Position numbers and translations under genes: made by a program. DNA of 49,525 bases from Nocardia beijingensis NBRC 16342 (GTDB taxonomy: Bacteria > Actinomycetota > Actinomycetes > Mycobacteriales > Mycobacteriaceae). Below are positions 26,647 to 35,239 of this stretch, one piece after another; position 1 is the stretch's first letter, and every line of letters starts with the position of its first letter. The DNA lies in contig NZ_BDBC01000028.1 in the NCBI RefSeq assembly GCF_001612785.1, positions 1-49,525 of the forward strand, written 5' to 3'. The notes beneath the pieces were generated by a model. That model had not been told where the DNA came from. It did no database searches and saw nothing but the letters and a program-made list of their open reading frames with translations.

Positions 26647-27021
26647 ATGACTGCGACCCTGACTCCCGAACAGATCGACTACCTGAACACCCAGCGGCTG
26701 GGCCGGCTGGCCACCGTCCGGCCCGACGGCACCCCGCAGAACAACCCGGTCGGCTTCCGCTACAACGCCGACCTCGGCACCATCGACATCGCGGGCTGGA
26801 ACATGGGCGCCTCGTGGAAGTTCCGCAACCTCGCCACCAACGACCGCGTCGCGTTCGTCGTCGACGACGTGGCATCGGTCCAGCCATGGCGAGTCCGCTG
26901 CCTCGAGATCCGCGGCACCGCCGAAGCCCTCACCGACGTCGACCCCTACATCTCCGGCGTCTCCCGCGAAATGATCCGCATCCACCCCCACCGGGTCATC
27001 GCCTTCGGCCTGGCTTCGTGA
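26647..27021 (+). CDS. PPOX-class F420-dependent oxidoreductase
   Basis: Split-barrel flavin/deazaflavin protein of 124 residues in the pyridoxamine 5'-phosphate oxidase-like superfamily. LGRLATVRPDGTPQNNPVGFRYN (about 18-40) is the start of the FMN/F420-binding barrel. The motif WKFRNLATNDRVAFVVDDV and the C-terminal IHPHRVIAFGL are those of F420-binding members (PPOX class, F420-dependent). The reaction is probably an F420H2-dependent reduction; the substrate is unknown. No ribosome-binding site is visible, in agreement with a leaderless transcript from the SoxR-like promoter directly upstream. M. tuberculosis has no gene here between fadD36 and dapD that I recall. The F420 needed could come from the fbiC pathway at 15.6 kb. 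Confidence 0.85.
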   Translation: MTATLTPEQIDYLNTQRLGRLATVRPDGTPQNNPVGFRYNADLGTIDIAGWNMGASWKFRNLATNDRVAFVVDDVASVQPWRVRCLEIRGTAEALTDVDPYISGVSREMIRIHPHRVIAFGLAS

Positions 27022-27054
27022 GTGGCACCACCATGTGCCACTCGCGGGGCCGGT

Positions 27055-28002
27055 TCAGTCGTTGGCGTGGAGGTCGGCGTTGAGTTCGATGCCGGTGCCC
27101 TTGCGGTGGACCACTTCGACGGCGCCGGTGGTGGAGTTGCGGCGGAACAGGAGGTTGTCGCGGCCTGCCAGTTCGGCGGCCTTGACCACAGTGCCGTCGG
27201 GGGTGGTGACCTTGGTGCCCGCGGTGAGGTAGAGGCCCGCCTCGACGACGCAGTCGTTGCCGAGGGGGATGCCGAGGCCGGAGTTCGCGCCGAGCAGGGA
27301 GCGTTCGCCGATGGAGATGACCGTGGTGCCGCCGCCGGACAGGGTGCCCATGGTGGACGCGCCGCCGCCGATGTCGGAGCCGTCGCCGACCACGACGCCC
27401 GCGGAGATGCGGCCCTCGACCATGGACGCGCCGAGGGTGCCCGCGTTGAAGTTCACGAAGCCCTCGTGCATGACGGTGGTGCCGGAGGCCAGGTGCGCGC
27501 CGAGGCGGACCCGGTCGGCGTCGCCGATGCGGACGCCGGAGGGCAGCACGTAGTCGACCATGCGCGGGAACTTGTCCACGCTGTACACCGTGACCGGCCC
27601 GCGGGCGCGCAGCTTGGCGCGGGTGGCCTCGAAGCCATCGACCGCGGCGGGGCCGTGATTGGTCCACACCACGTTGGTCAGCAGGCCGAACTGGCCGTCC
27701 AGGCTCACTTCGTGCGGCTTGACCAGGCGGTGCGAGAGCAGGTGCAGGCGGAGGTAGACGTCGTGCGCGTCGACCGGGGCCGCGGACAGGTCGGCGATCG
27801 TGGTGCGCACCGCGATCACGTCGACCCCGCGCGCGTCGTCGAAGCCGAGCAGCGCCGCGTACTCGGCGGGCGCCTCGTCCAGCCGCTTGGTGCCGGTCTC
27901 GGCGAACTCGCCCAGCTGCGGGTTCGGGTACCACGTGTCCAGCACGGTCCCGTCCGCGGTCACGTTGGCGATACCGATGGCTGCTGCTCCCTGGATGCTC
28001 AC
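27055..28002 (-). CDS. dapD: Tetrahydrodipicolinate N-succinyltransferase DapD
   Basis: Acyltransferase of 315 residues that succinylates tetrahydrodipicolinate using succinyl-CoA, the entry to the succinylase branch of DAP synthesis. The C-terminal half is a left-handed beta-helix of hexapeptide repeats (GVRIGDADRVRLGAHLASGTTVM, then GRISAGVVVGDGSDIGGG). The motif MHEGFVNFNAGTLG and the N-terminal domain are those of the actinobacterial DapD type, as in Rv1201c (317 residues). The enzyme is a trimer in relatives. The GTG start is right for length; the ribosome-binding site is weak. It is divergent from dapE across 311 bp. Confidence 0.95.
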   Translation of the reverse strand: MSIQGAAAIGIANVTADGTVLDTWYPNPQLGEFAETGTKRLDEAPAEYAALLGFDDARGVDVIAVRTTIADLSAAPVDAHDVYLRLHLLSHRLVKPHEVSLDGQFGLLTNVVWTNHGPAAVDGFEATRAKLRARGPVTVYSVDKFPRMVDYVLPSGVRIGDADRVRLGAHLASGTTVMHEGFVNFNAGTLGASMVEGRISAGVVVGDGSDIGGGASTMGTLSGGGTTVISIGERSLLGANSGLGIPLGNDCVVEAGLYLTAGTKVTTPDGTVVKAAELAGRDNLLFRRNSTTGAVEVVHRKGTGIELNADLHAND

Positions 28003-28313
28003 GGCCTAGAGGTTACCGACCCGTGCCGGGCAATGGTGCGGCTGCTCCGGCGACCCCGATCACCAGGCTCGATACGCGTCCGGCTGCCGGACCGGTGGGA
28101 CGAGTGTCCTGGTGGGACCTGCTGCTGCGCATGTGTCGGTCCGCCCACCGGGCCGCGCCGTCCGCGTAGCGGCAGGTTCCGGCCATGCCGCTGATATATC
28201 GCCGACCCGGTGGTCGCCGACGTCGTCCGCGCGGACGGCTATCCCGTGCGAGGGGGTGGCACACCGGCCGGTACCGGCGGCCGCGGCGGGGCACCGGTCG
28301 TAGGGTGAAGCGC
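28003..28313. other. dapD-dapE divergent intergenic region
   Basis: 311 bp, very GC-rich, with short open frames on both strands that lack ribosome-binding sites and homology. It must carry the promoters of dapD and dapE. GATATATCG near 28192 is the only AT-rich patch. No clear operator or riboswitch seen. Confidence 0.4.
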
Positions 28314-29417
28314 GTGACCATCGACCTGCATGCCGACCCGATCACCTTGACCGCCGCGCTCGTCGACATCCCGAGCGTCTCGCGCGACGAGGCGGCCGTC
28401 ACCGATGTGGTGGAGCGCGCGCTGCGGGAGCAGACCACGGGGTTCGAGATCCTCCGGCACGGGAATGTGGTGCTGGCGCGCACCCATCGCGGCCTGCCCA
28501 CCCGGGTGATCCTCGCCGGGCACCTGGACACCGTGCCGATCGCCGACAACGTGCCCGGCCGGTTCGCGGTGAACGCGGCGGGTGAGCGAGTCCTCTACGG
28601 CTGCGGCTCGGTGGACATGAAATCCGGCGACGCGGTCTTCCTGCACTTGGCCGCCACCGTCGCCGACCCGGTGCACGACCTGACCCTGATCTTCTACGAC
28701 GGCGAGGAGATCGCCGCCGAGTTCAACGGCCTCGGGCACATCGAACGCGACCTGCCCGAGTGGCTCGCCGGCGACCTCGCCGTGCTCGGCGAACCGTCCG
28801 GCGGCTGGATCGAGGCCGGTTGCCAGGGCGCGATGCGCATCGGGCTGCGCACCTCCGGCGTGCGCGCGCACGCGGCGCGGGCGTGGCTGGGCGACAACGC
28901 GATTCATCGGCTGGCTCCGATCCTGCGGCGGCTGGCCGACTACCGCGCCAGGGAAGTGGACATCGACGGCTGCGTCTATCGCGAGGGCCTGTCCGCGGTG
29001 CGGGTCGAGGCCGGTGTGGCGGGCAACGTCGTGCCGGACGCCGCCGAGCTGGAGGTCAACTTCCGTTTCGCGCCCGACCGCACCATCGACCAGGCCGTGG
29101 AGCACGTGCGCGAGGTCTTCGCCGGCCTCGAGCTGTCCTTCGAGGTCATCGACGCCGCGCCGGGCGCGCTGCCGGGGCTGACGGCCACGGCCGCCAAGGA
29201 CCTCATCGCCTCGGTGCAGCGCCACGGCGGCGGCGGTGTGCGCGCGAAGTACGGCTGGACCGACGTCTCGCGTTTCGCGGCCCGTGGCATCCCCGCAGTC
29301 AACTTCGGTCCCGGCGATCCCAACCTCGCGCACAAGCGCGACGAGCACGTGCCCGTCGACCAGATCACCGCCGTCACCGCGATGCTCCGCAGCTACCTGA
29401 GCGGCACGCCGGACTGA
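28314..29417 (+). CDS. dapE: Succinyl-diaminopimelate desuccinylase DapE
   Basis: Metallo-aminoacylase of the M20 family, 367 residues, that hydrolyses N-succinyl-LL-DAP to LL-DAP and succinate. The two-zinc site is visible: LAGHLDTVPIAD (His and following Asp), GCGSVDMKSGDA (bridging Asp), YDGEEIAAEFNG (catalytic Glu pair) and the C-terminal His in AHKRDEHV. GWTDVSRFAARGIPAVNFGPGD is typical of actinobacterial DapE. I chose the GTG at 28314 because AGGG lies 8 bp upstream; GTG at 28305 is an alternative. The open frame upstream is not coding. With dapC and dapD in this window it completes three consecutive steps after tetrahydrodipicolinate. Confidence 0.94.
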   Translation: MTIDLHADPITLTAALVDIPSVSRDEAAVTDVVERALREQTTGFEILRHGNVVLARTHRGLPTRVILAGHLDTVPIADNVPGRFAVNAAGERVLYGCGSVDMKSGDAVFLHLAATVADPVHDLTLIFYDGEEIAAEFNGLGHIERDLPEWLAGDLAVLGEPSGGWIEAGCQGAMRIGLRTSGVRAHAARAWLGDNAIHRLAPILRRLADYRAREVDIDGCVYREGLSAVRVEAGVAGNVVPDAAELEVNFRFAPDRTIDQAVEHVREVFAGLELSFEVIDAAPGALPGLTATAAKDLIASVQRHGGGGVRAKYGWTDVSRFAARGIPAVNFGPGDPNLAHKRDEHVPVDQITAVTAMLRSYLSGTPD

Positions 29418-29685
29418 GCCGCCGCGGCGTCGATCCTGGTCGGCGCATCCCCGCACTCCGACTCGGACCGGCGCGTATGCCCGCTCCGCCATGCCGTTCG
29501 ATCACCGCCGGTCATCGAGATCGCCAGTGGCCGACGAGAGCCCGCGACCGTGGTTCGCGCGGTGGCGTGCGCCCTGAGCGCCGAGATTGCGACCGCGTCT
29601 CAGCCCGCCTGCCTCCGGCTGAACATCGGACGACTTCTCCCGTCCAGCCAGGGAGACCCCCTTGCCTGGCGGTAGCGTGGAACGC

Positions 29686-30495
29686 ATGTCCACCGACGCC
29701 GCGGACCGTGAGGTCACCAGCAAACCGAAGTCGACACCGAAGTTCCGCGGGCCGATCATGTTCCGGCGCGACCGTGCCGACGGTGTCAGCACCGCCGACC
29801 GGAACTTGCTGGACAAGCGCGGCGACACGGACTGGGTGCACACCGATCCCTGGCGCGTGCTGCGTATCCAAGCCGAGTTCGTCGAGGGCTTCGGCGCGCT
29901 CGCCGAGGTGCCCCGAGCGGTGACCGTCTTCGGTTCCGCGCGCACCTCCGCCGACCATCCGGAGTACCAGGCCGGGCTGGCCATCGGCGCCGCCCTGGCG
30001 CGTGCGGGCTTCGCGGTGATCACCGGCGGCGGTCCGGGCGCGATGGAGGCGGCCAACCGGGGCGCCTGCGAGGCGGGCGGCTACTCGATCGGCCTCGGCA
30101 TCGAGCTGCCGTTCGAGCAGAGCCTCAACGACTGGGTCGATCTGGGTATCAATTTCCGCTACTTCTTCGTCCGCAAGACGATGTTCGTGAAGTACTCGCA
30201 GGCGTTCATCTGCCTGCCCGGCGGCTTCGGCACGCTCGACGAGTTGTTCGAGGCGCTGACGCTGGTGCAGACACACAAGATCACCCGGTTCCCGATCATC
30301 CTGTTCGGCACCAGGTATTGGGCCGGGCTGGTCGATTGGTTGCGCGATTCGCTGGGCGGCTCCGGCAAGATCTCCCCGGGCGACCTCGGACTGCTGCACG
30401 TGACAGACAGCGTCGACGAGGTCGTGGACATCATCCAGGCCGCCGCGATAGCAGGCGGCGCCGAGGACGCGATCGGGACGGAGGATCAGTGGTGA
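29686..30495 (+). CDS. LOG-family (Rossmann) protein, larger copy
   Basis: Protein of 269 residues in the TIGR00730 lysine-decarboxylase-like/LOG family. After a basic N-terminal tail of about 80 residues, the Rossmann fold has VTVFGSARTSADHPEYQ, GFAVITGGGPGAMEAANRGACEAG and the nucleotide-monophosphate hydrolase motif LPGGFGTLDELFEALTL. LOG enzymes release free base from nucleoside 5'-monophosphates, including cytokinin ribotides; the true lysine decarboxylase function is not expected. TAGCGT 7 bp before the ATG suggests a leaderless mRNA. The next gene encodes a second, smaller LOG protein and overlaps by 4 bp. M. tuberculosis has only Rv1205 at this place, so the larger copy is additional here. 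Confidence 0.88.
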   Translation: MSTDAADREVTSKPKSTPKFRGPIMFRRDRADGVSTADRNLLDKRGDTDWVHTDPWRVLRIQAEFVEGFGALAEVPRAVTVFGSARTSADHPEYQAGLAIGAALARAGFAVITGGGPGAMEAANRGACEAGGYSIGLGIELPFEQSLNDWVDLGINFRYFFVRKTMFVKYSQAFICLPGGFGTLDELFEALTLVQTHKITRFPIILFGTRYWAGLVDWLRDSLGGSGKISPGDLGLLHVTDSVDEVVDIIQAAAIAGGAEDAIGTEDQW

Positions 30496-31058
30496 GCGAG
30501 CGGCCTTTCGCCGTCTGTGTCTACTGCTCGGCGAGCACGACCGACCAGGACCACCTGTCGCTGGCCGCCCGGGTCGGCACCGAGATCGCCAGGCGCGGTT
30601 GGCAACTGGTGTCCGGCGGCGGGCACGTCTCGATGATGGGCGCGGTCGCCACCGCGGCGCGCGCGGGCGGCGCGAACACCATCGGCGTGATCCCCAAGCA
30701 CCTGGTGCACCGTGAGGTCGCCGATGTCGACGCCGACGAACTGGTCGTCACCGACACCATGCGCCAGCGCAAGCAGGTGATGGAGGACCGCGCCGACGCC
30801 TTCCTCACCCTGCCCGGCGGCATCGGCACGCTGGAGGAGTTCTTCGAGACCTGGACCGGCGGCTATCTGGGACAGCATGGGAAACCCGTTGTTGTGCTGA
30901 ATCCCAATGGATTCTTCGACGGTTTGTTCTCCTGGCTGGACGAGCTGTACGAGCGGAAGTTCGTGCCCCAGACAGCGTTGTCCCGGATTACCGTGGTGAC
31001 CGATCTCCCGTCCGCGTTCGCGGCGCTGGAGGCGCGCCTACCCCGTGAGGAGAGCTGA
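30492..31058 (+). CDS. LOG-family phosphoribohydrolase, Rv1205-like
   Basis: Protein of 188 residues matching Rv1205 (187 residues), the LOG enzyme that releases cytokinins from their 5'-monophosphates in M. tuberculosis. Motifs: AVCVYCSASTTDQDHL at the N-terminus, LVSGGGHVSMMGAVATAA, TDTMRQRKQVMEDRADAFLTLPGGIGTLEEFFETWT (catalytic Arg and PGGxGT segment). It starts with a GTG overlapping the stop of the larger LOG gene and is followed after 4 bp by fadD6. The three genes are therefore one operon. Proteasomal turnover of the M. tuberculosis protein has been described; nothing in this sequence tests that. Confidence 0.92.
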   Translation: MSERPFAVCVYCSASTTDQDHLSLAARVGTEIARRGWQLVSGGGHVSMMGAVATAARAGGANTIGVIPKHLVHREVADVDADELVVTDTMRQRKQVMEDRADAFLTLPGGIGTLEEFFETWTGGYLGQHGKPVVVLNPNGFFDGLFSWLDELYERKFVPQTALSRITVVTDLPSAFAALEARLPREES

Positions 31059-31062
31059 AGAC

Positions 31063-32832
31063 GTGAGCACCGATGCCCGCTCGACGGTGAGTCTGGCCGA
31101 CCTCGCCCGCCATCTGCCCGCGATGGCCATGGACGCGCCGGGCATGCTGCGCAACGCGCTGAACATGCTCGTGACACCGGATTCCAAGTCGTCGGTGGGC
31201 CTGTACTTCCAGCGCAACGCCCACCGGCATCCGGACCGCCCGTTCCTGCGGTTCGAGGGCACGGCCTACACCTACGGCGCGGCCAACGCGGAGGTGAACC
31301 GGTATGCGAGCGTGCTCGCGGCACGAGGGGTGCGCCGCGGCGACGTGGTGGGCGTGCTGATGACCAACCGGCCGGAGACGCTGTTCGTCGTGCTGGCCAC
31401 GGCCAAGCTCGGGGCCACGGTGGGACTGCTCAACCATCATCAGCGTGACCAGGTGCTGGCGCACAGCATCGGCCTGCTCGACAGCGTGCTGAACGTGGTC
31501 GGCGCGGAATGCTCCGAGGCGATCGACTCGCTGCCCGAACCGCCCGCGAACGTCCTCCCGGCCGACGAACTCAGCGCGGCCGCCCGCGACGCCGACGACG
31601 GCGACCCGCCGAGCTGCGCGGAAGTCACCGCGCGCGAGCGGGCGTTCCTCATCTTCACCTCCGGCACCACAGGACTGCCGAAGGCCAGCGTGATGACGCA
31701 TCTGCGCTGGACCAAGAGCATGGCCGGACTCGGCGGCCTCGGTATCCGCCTGCGCGGCAACGACACCATGTACTGCTGCCTGCCGCTGTACCACAACAAC
31801 GCCCTCACCGTCGCGTTGTCCGCGGTGCTTGCTTCCGGCGGCGCGTTCGCGCTCGGCCGGAGTTTCTCCGCGTCCCGGTTCTGGGACGAGGTGATCCGCG
31901 AGCAGGCCACGGCGTTCATCTACATCGGCGAGCTGTGCCGCTACCTGGTCAATCAACCGGCCAAGCCGAGCGACCGGCGGCATTCGATCCGGCTCGCCGT
32001 CGGCAACGGATTGCGTCCGGAATTGTGGGACGAGTTCAAGTCCCGGTTCGGCATCGACCGCATCGTGGAGTTCTACGGCGCCAGCGAATCGAACATCGCC
32101 TTCGTCAACGCCTTCGGTGTGGACCGCACGGCGGGTTTCGGCCCGCTGCCGTACGCGGTCGTCGAGTACGACGAGGAGACCGGAAAGGCCAAGCGCGACA
32201 AGAACGGACGCCTGCGCCGGGTCGGCACCGGTGGCGTCGGCCTGCTGCTGGCGAAGGTGACCGACCGCTCCCCGTTCGACGGTTACACCGACAAGGCCGC
32301 CTCCGAGGCCAAGCTGGTGCGCGACGGCTTCGAATCGGGTGACGTCTGGTTCGACACCGGCGATCTGGTGCGCGATCAGGGCTGGCACCACATCGCGTTC
32401 GTGGACCGGCTCGGCGACACGTTCCGCTGGAAAGGGGAGAACGTGGCGACCACCGAGGTGGAGGGCGCGCTGAGCAAGGCGGAGGCGATCGAGCAGGCGG
32501 TGGTCTACGGCGTCGACATCCCCGGCACCGACGGCAAGGCGGGCATGGCCGCGGTGACGCTGCGTCCCGGCGCGGAATTCGACGGCGCGGCGGTGGCGAA
32601 GCTGGCCTATGAGCGATTGCCGGGATATGCCGTTCCGCTGTTCGTCCGGATCGTGCACGAGCTGGAGCAGACCTCGACGTTCAAGAGCCGCAAGGTCGAA
32701 CTGCGCAAGCAGGGCTACAGCGAGGACTCCGACAGCACGCTGTACGTCCTCGCGGGCCGCAGCGAGGGTTACATCCCCGCCTACGCCGATTACGCCGCCG
32801 ACGTAGCAGCGGGCCGCGTTCCGAAGAGCTGA
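31063..32832 (+). CDS. fadD6: Long-chain acyl-CoA synthetase FadD6
   Basis: Acyl-CoA synthetase of 589 residues in the FATP/very-long-chain subfamily. Motifs: FLIFTSGTTGLPKASVMTHLRW (AMP-binding loop), VEFYGASESNIAFVN, DVWFDTGDLVRDQGW and DTFRWKGENVATTEVEG, which is the FATP-type signature. FKSRKVELRKQGY carries the C-terminal lysines. Fatty acid activation for storage or catabolism is the known role of FadD6 in mycobacteria. Length is close to Rv1206 (597). The GTG at 31063 has AGGAGAG 9 bp upstream, so I preferred it to the in-frame GTG at 31045. It follows the LOG gene in one operon, as in M. tuberculosis. Confidence 0.93.
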   Translation: MSTDARSTVSLADLARHLPAMAMDAPGMLRNALNMLVTPDSKSSVGLYFQRNAHRHPDRPFLRFEGTAYTYGAANAEVNRYASVLAARGVRRGDVVGVLMTNRPETLFVVLATAKLGATVGLLNHHQRDQVLAHSIGLLDSVLNVVGAECSEAIDSLPEPPANVLPADELSAAARDADDGDPPSCAEVTARERAFLIFTSGTTGLPKASVMTHLRWTKSMAGLGGLGIRLRGNDTMYCCLPLYHNNALTVALSAVLASGGAFALGRSFSASRFWDEVIREQATAFIYIGELCRYLVNQPAKPSDRRHSIRLAVGNGLRPELWDEFKSRFGIDRIVEFYGASESNIAFVNAFGVDRTAGFGPLPYAVVEYDEETGKAKRDKNGRLRRVGTGGVGLLLAKVTDRSPFDGYTDKAASEAKLVRDGFESGDVWFDTGDLVRDQGWHHIAFVDRLGDTFRWKGENVATTEVEGALSKAEAIEQAVVYGVDIPGTDGKAGMAAVTLRPGAEFDGAAVAKLAYERLPGYAVPLFVRIVHELEQTSTFKSRKVELRKQGYSEDSDSTLYVLAGRSEGYIPAYADYAADVAAGRVPKS

Positions 32833-33055
32833 CGGCCGGCAGCGGAAAGAGCCTGGTGGCGGTGGTTGTCACAGCGGTGCCGCAGGACTGCGCGCTGATC
32901 TTGTGGCACTCGACTGGTACGGTCTGGGAATTAGGAGACGACCGGTTTCGCGACCACATGGTCACTCGTCGGGCACCCCGGACCCGTCACGACTCGACCG
33001 CGATCCCGGTCTCCTGATTTGTACGGCCTGATTCGCGGAGAGGCGGGACAGCGAC

Positions 33056-33940
33056 ATGTTCAGCTCGACCGCGGCGCCGCTTCCCACGCTGTGCGGACGG
33101 CCGGTGGCGACGGATCGAGCGCTGGTGATGGCGATCGTGAACCGCACCCCGGACTCGTTCTACGACCGCGGCGCCACGTTCACCGACGCGGCGGCCATGG
33201 ACGCGGTGGCACGCGCGGTGGACGAGGGCGCCGATCTCGTCGATATCGGCGGGGTGAAGGCGGGGCCGGGTGATTCGGTGGACGCGGCCGAGGAGACGCG
33301 CCGGGTGGTGCCGTTCGTGGCGGCCATTCGCGCCAAGTACCCGGAGCTGCTGATCAGCGTCGACACGTGGCGCGCCGAGGTGGCGGCGGCCGCGGTGGAC
33401 GAGGGCGCGGATCTGATCAACGACACCTGGGCCGGCGCCGATCCCGATCTCGTTCCGGTGGCCGCCGCGCACGGCGCGGGTGTGGTGTGCAGTCATACCG
33501 GCGGCGCGGTGCCGCGCACCAGGCCGCACCGGGTCCGCTACGCCGACGTGGTGGGCGAGGTCACCGAGACGGTGGTGCGGGCCGCCGAGAACGCGCTCGC
33601 GGCGGGGGTGCGCCGGGATTCGATCCTGATCGATCCGACGCATGATTTCGGCAAGAACACCTATCACGGGCTCGAACTATTGCGCCGAGTCGACGTTCTT
33701 GTAAAAACCGGATGGCCAGTCTTGATGGCGCTGAGCAACAAGGATTTCATCGGGGAGACTCTAGGTGTCGGTCTTTCCGAACGGCTGGAGGGCACATTGG
33801 CGGCGACAGCGTGGTCGGCGGCGGCAGGCGCCAGAGTCTTTCGTGTCCACGAAGTCGCCGCGACGCGGCGGGTCGTGGACATGATCGCCGCAATCCAGGG
33901 CATCCGGCCCCCCGCACGAACCTTGCGAGGTCTGGCATGA
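33056..33940 (+). CDS. folP2: Dihydropteroate synthase homologue FolP2
   Basis: TIM-barrel protein of 294 residues in the dihydropteroate synthase family. It contains AIVNRTPDSFYDRGATFTD (pterin loop), DIGGVKAGPGD, NDTWAGADPD, ILIDPTHDFGKNTYHGLELLRR and the final RVHEV. The SxK segment reads LSNKDFIGE, where true synthases usually have Ser-Arg-Lys. The orthologue in mycobacteria (Rv1207) has been reported to lack normal synthase activity, so the reaction is uncertain. It overlaps gpgS by 4 bp, an arrangement kept in M. tuberculosis, which links it to methylglucose lipopolysaccharide synthesis more than to folate. The 223-bp gap upstream holds its promoter but no other gene. Confidence 0.9.
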   Translation: MFSSTAAPLPTLCGRPVATDRALVMAIVNRTPDSFYDRGATFTDAAAMDAVARAVDEGADLVDIGGVKAGPGDSVDAAEETRRVVPFVAAIRAKYPELLISVDTWRAEVAAAAVDEGADLINDTWAGADPDLVPVAAAHGAGVVCSHTGGAVPRTRPHRVRYADVVGEVTETVVRAAENALAAGVRRDSILIDPTHDFGKNTYHGLELLRRVDVLVKTGWPVLMALSNKDFIGETLGVGLSERLEGTLAATAWSAAAGARVFRVHEVAATRRVVDMIAAIQGIRPPARTLRGLA

Positions 33941-34875
33941 CATTTCAACACCGTGAGCCCGCGTGGGCGACGACCAATACCTGGGACACCCCGAACTGGC
34001 GCGTGGACGAACTCGTCTCCGCGAAAGCCGGGCGCACCGTGTCGGTGGTGCTGCCCGCGCTGAACGAAGAACGCACCGTGGCCGACGTGGTGGCCAGCAT
34101 CCGGCCGCTGCTCGGCACGCTGGTGGACGAACTGATCGTGCTCGACTCCGGTTCGACCGACGCCACCGCGGAGCGGGCCCGCGCCGCGGGCGCCGAGGTG
34201 ATCAGCCGCGAGCAGGCGGTGCCGGAGCTGGAACCGGTCGCGGGCAAGGGCGAGGTTCTGTGGCGCTCGCTGGCGGTGACCAGCGGCGATCTGATCGCCT
34301 TCGTCGACTCCGACCTCATCGACCCTGATCCCGCCTTCGTGCCGAAACTGCTCGGCCCGCTGCTCACGGTCGACGACCTGCACTTGGCCAAGGCGTATTA
34401 CCGCAGGCCGTTGCGGCAGGGCGGCGCGGTGGACGCGCACGGCGGTGGTCGCGTCACCGAGCTGGTCGCCCGGCCCCTGCTGGCCGCACTGCGACCGGAA
34501 CTCGCGCAGGTGTTGCAGCCGCTCGGCGGTGAGTACGCGGGCACCCGGGAACTGCTCACCTCGGTGCCGTTCGCACCGGGCTACGGGGTGGAGATCGGGC
34601 TGCTGCTCGACACCTACGACCGGCTGGGCATGTCCGCCATCGGCCAGGTCAACCTCGGTGTGCGCACGCATCGCAACCGGCCGTTGGCCGACTTGGGCGT
34701 GATGAGCCGCCAGATCCTCGGCACCGTGCTCGGTCGCAGCGGCATCCAGGACTCCGGCGCCGCGCTGACCCAGTTCCCGCTGATCGGTGACGAGTTCACC
34801 GCGCATCGCACCGAGGTCTCCCTGCTGGATCGCCCGCCGATGATCACCCTCCGGCCGGCCCGCGCCGCGGCCTGA
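33937..34875 (+). CDS. gpgS: Glucosyl-3-phosphoglycerate synthase GpgS
   Basis: GT81-family retaining glucosyltransferase of 312 residues. It transfers glucose from an NDP-glucose to 3-phosphoglycerate, the first step of methylglucose lipopolysaccharide synthesis. The GT-A fold begins at TVSVVLPALNEERTVADVV. The metal-binding DxD motif is Asp124-Ser-Asp126 in VDSDLIDPD. VAGKGEVLWRSL and the acceptor-loop GGEYAGTRELLTSVPFAPGYGVEIG match GpgS. The start ATG overlaps the folP2 stop (ATGA). In M. tuberculosis gpgS is followed by Rv1209-tagA-Rv1211; here those genes are 11 kb away on the other strand, so a rearrangement has split the group. Confidence 0.94.
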   Translation: MTFQHREPAWATTNTWDTPNWRVDELVSAKAGRTVSVVLPALNEERTVADVVASIRPLLGTLVDELIVLDSGSTDATAERARAAGAEVISREQAVPELEPVAGKGEVLWRSLAVTSGDLIAFVDSDLIDPDPAFVPKLLGPLLTVDDLHLAKAYYRRPLRQGGAVDAHGGGRVTELVARPLLAALRPELAQVLQPLGGEYAGTRELLTSVPFAPGYGVEIGLLLDTYDRLGMSAIGQVNLGVRTHRNRPLADLGVMSRQILGTVLGRSGIQDSGAALTQFPLIGDEFTAHRTEVSLLDRPPMITLRPARAAA

Positions 34876-34903
34876 CGCGTTCTCGCGCCGCACGCGGACG
34901 GGG

Positions 34904-35239
34904 TCAGACCCCTTCCGCGTGCGGATCGCGCATGTATCCGGCCTCGATCAGGGTGCGGAAGGCCGCGTACTTGTAGACGCACTCGGCGGGTTCACAGATC
35001 CGGTGGCGCTGCATGATCTCGTGAGCCTCCGCCACGGTCAACGGCTCGACGAGTGCGCGCTGCGGCCTGCCGATCGGGCAGGTCGGCAGCGCGGGGGCGG
35101 GCAGTTGTTCCGCGATCGCCTGTTCGCCGACGCCGACCCGGCGCCTGCGGGTCGCCGGTCCGTGCAACAACACGATGGTGGCGACCAGGCTCGCCGCGCC
35201 GACGAGCGAACAGAGGACGGCGATCTGGGTGGCGGTCAC
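34904..35239 (-). CDS. Small N-terminally anchored membrane protein with Cx4C motif
   Basis: Protein of 111 residues, function unknown. Residues 5-27 form one membrane helix (IAVLCSLVGAASLVATIVLL), followed by a basic stretch (RRRR). The C-terminal part contains LTVAEAHEIMQRHRICEPAECVYKYAAFRTLIEAG, with His and two Cys in HRICEPAEC that could bind metal or form a disulfide. The topology puts this region most likely in the cytosol. The GTG start has a good AGGAGAATGCGCC site. It is convergent with gpgS. I recognise the type from other Nocardia-group genomes but no function is established. Confidence 0.75.
   Translation of the reverse strand: MTATQIAVLCSLVGAASLVATIVLLHGPATRRRRVGVGEQAIAEQLPAPALPTCPIGRPQRALVEPLTVAEAHEIMQRHRICEPAECVYKYAAFRTLIEAGYMRDPHAEGV

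Noticed and set aside
28013..28549. Minus-strand 178-residue frame between dapD and dapE
   Set aside because: It overlaps the start of dapE in antisense, is Arg/Pro-rich and has no recognisable motif.
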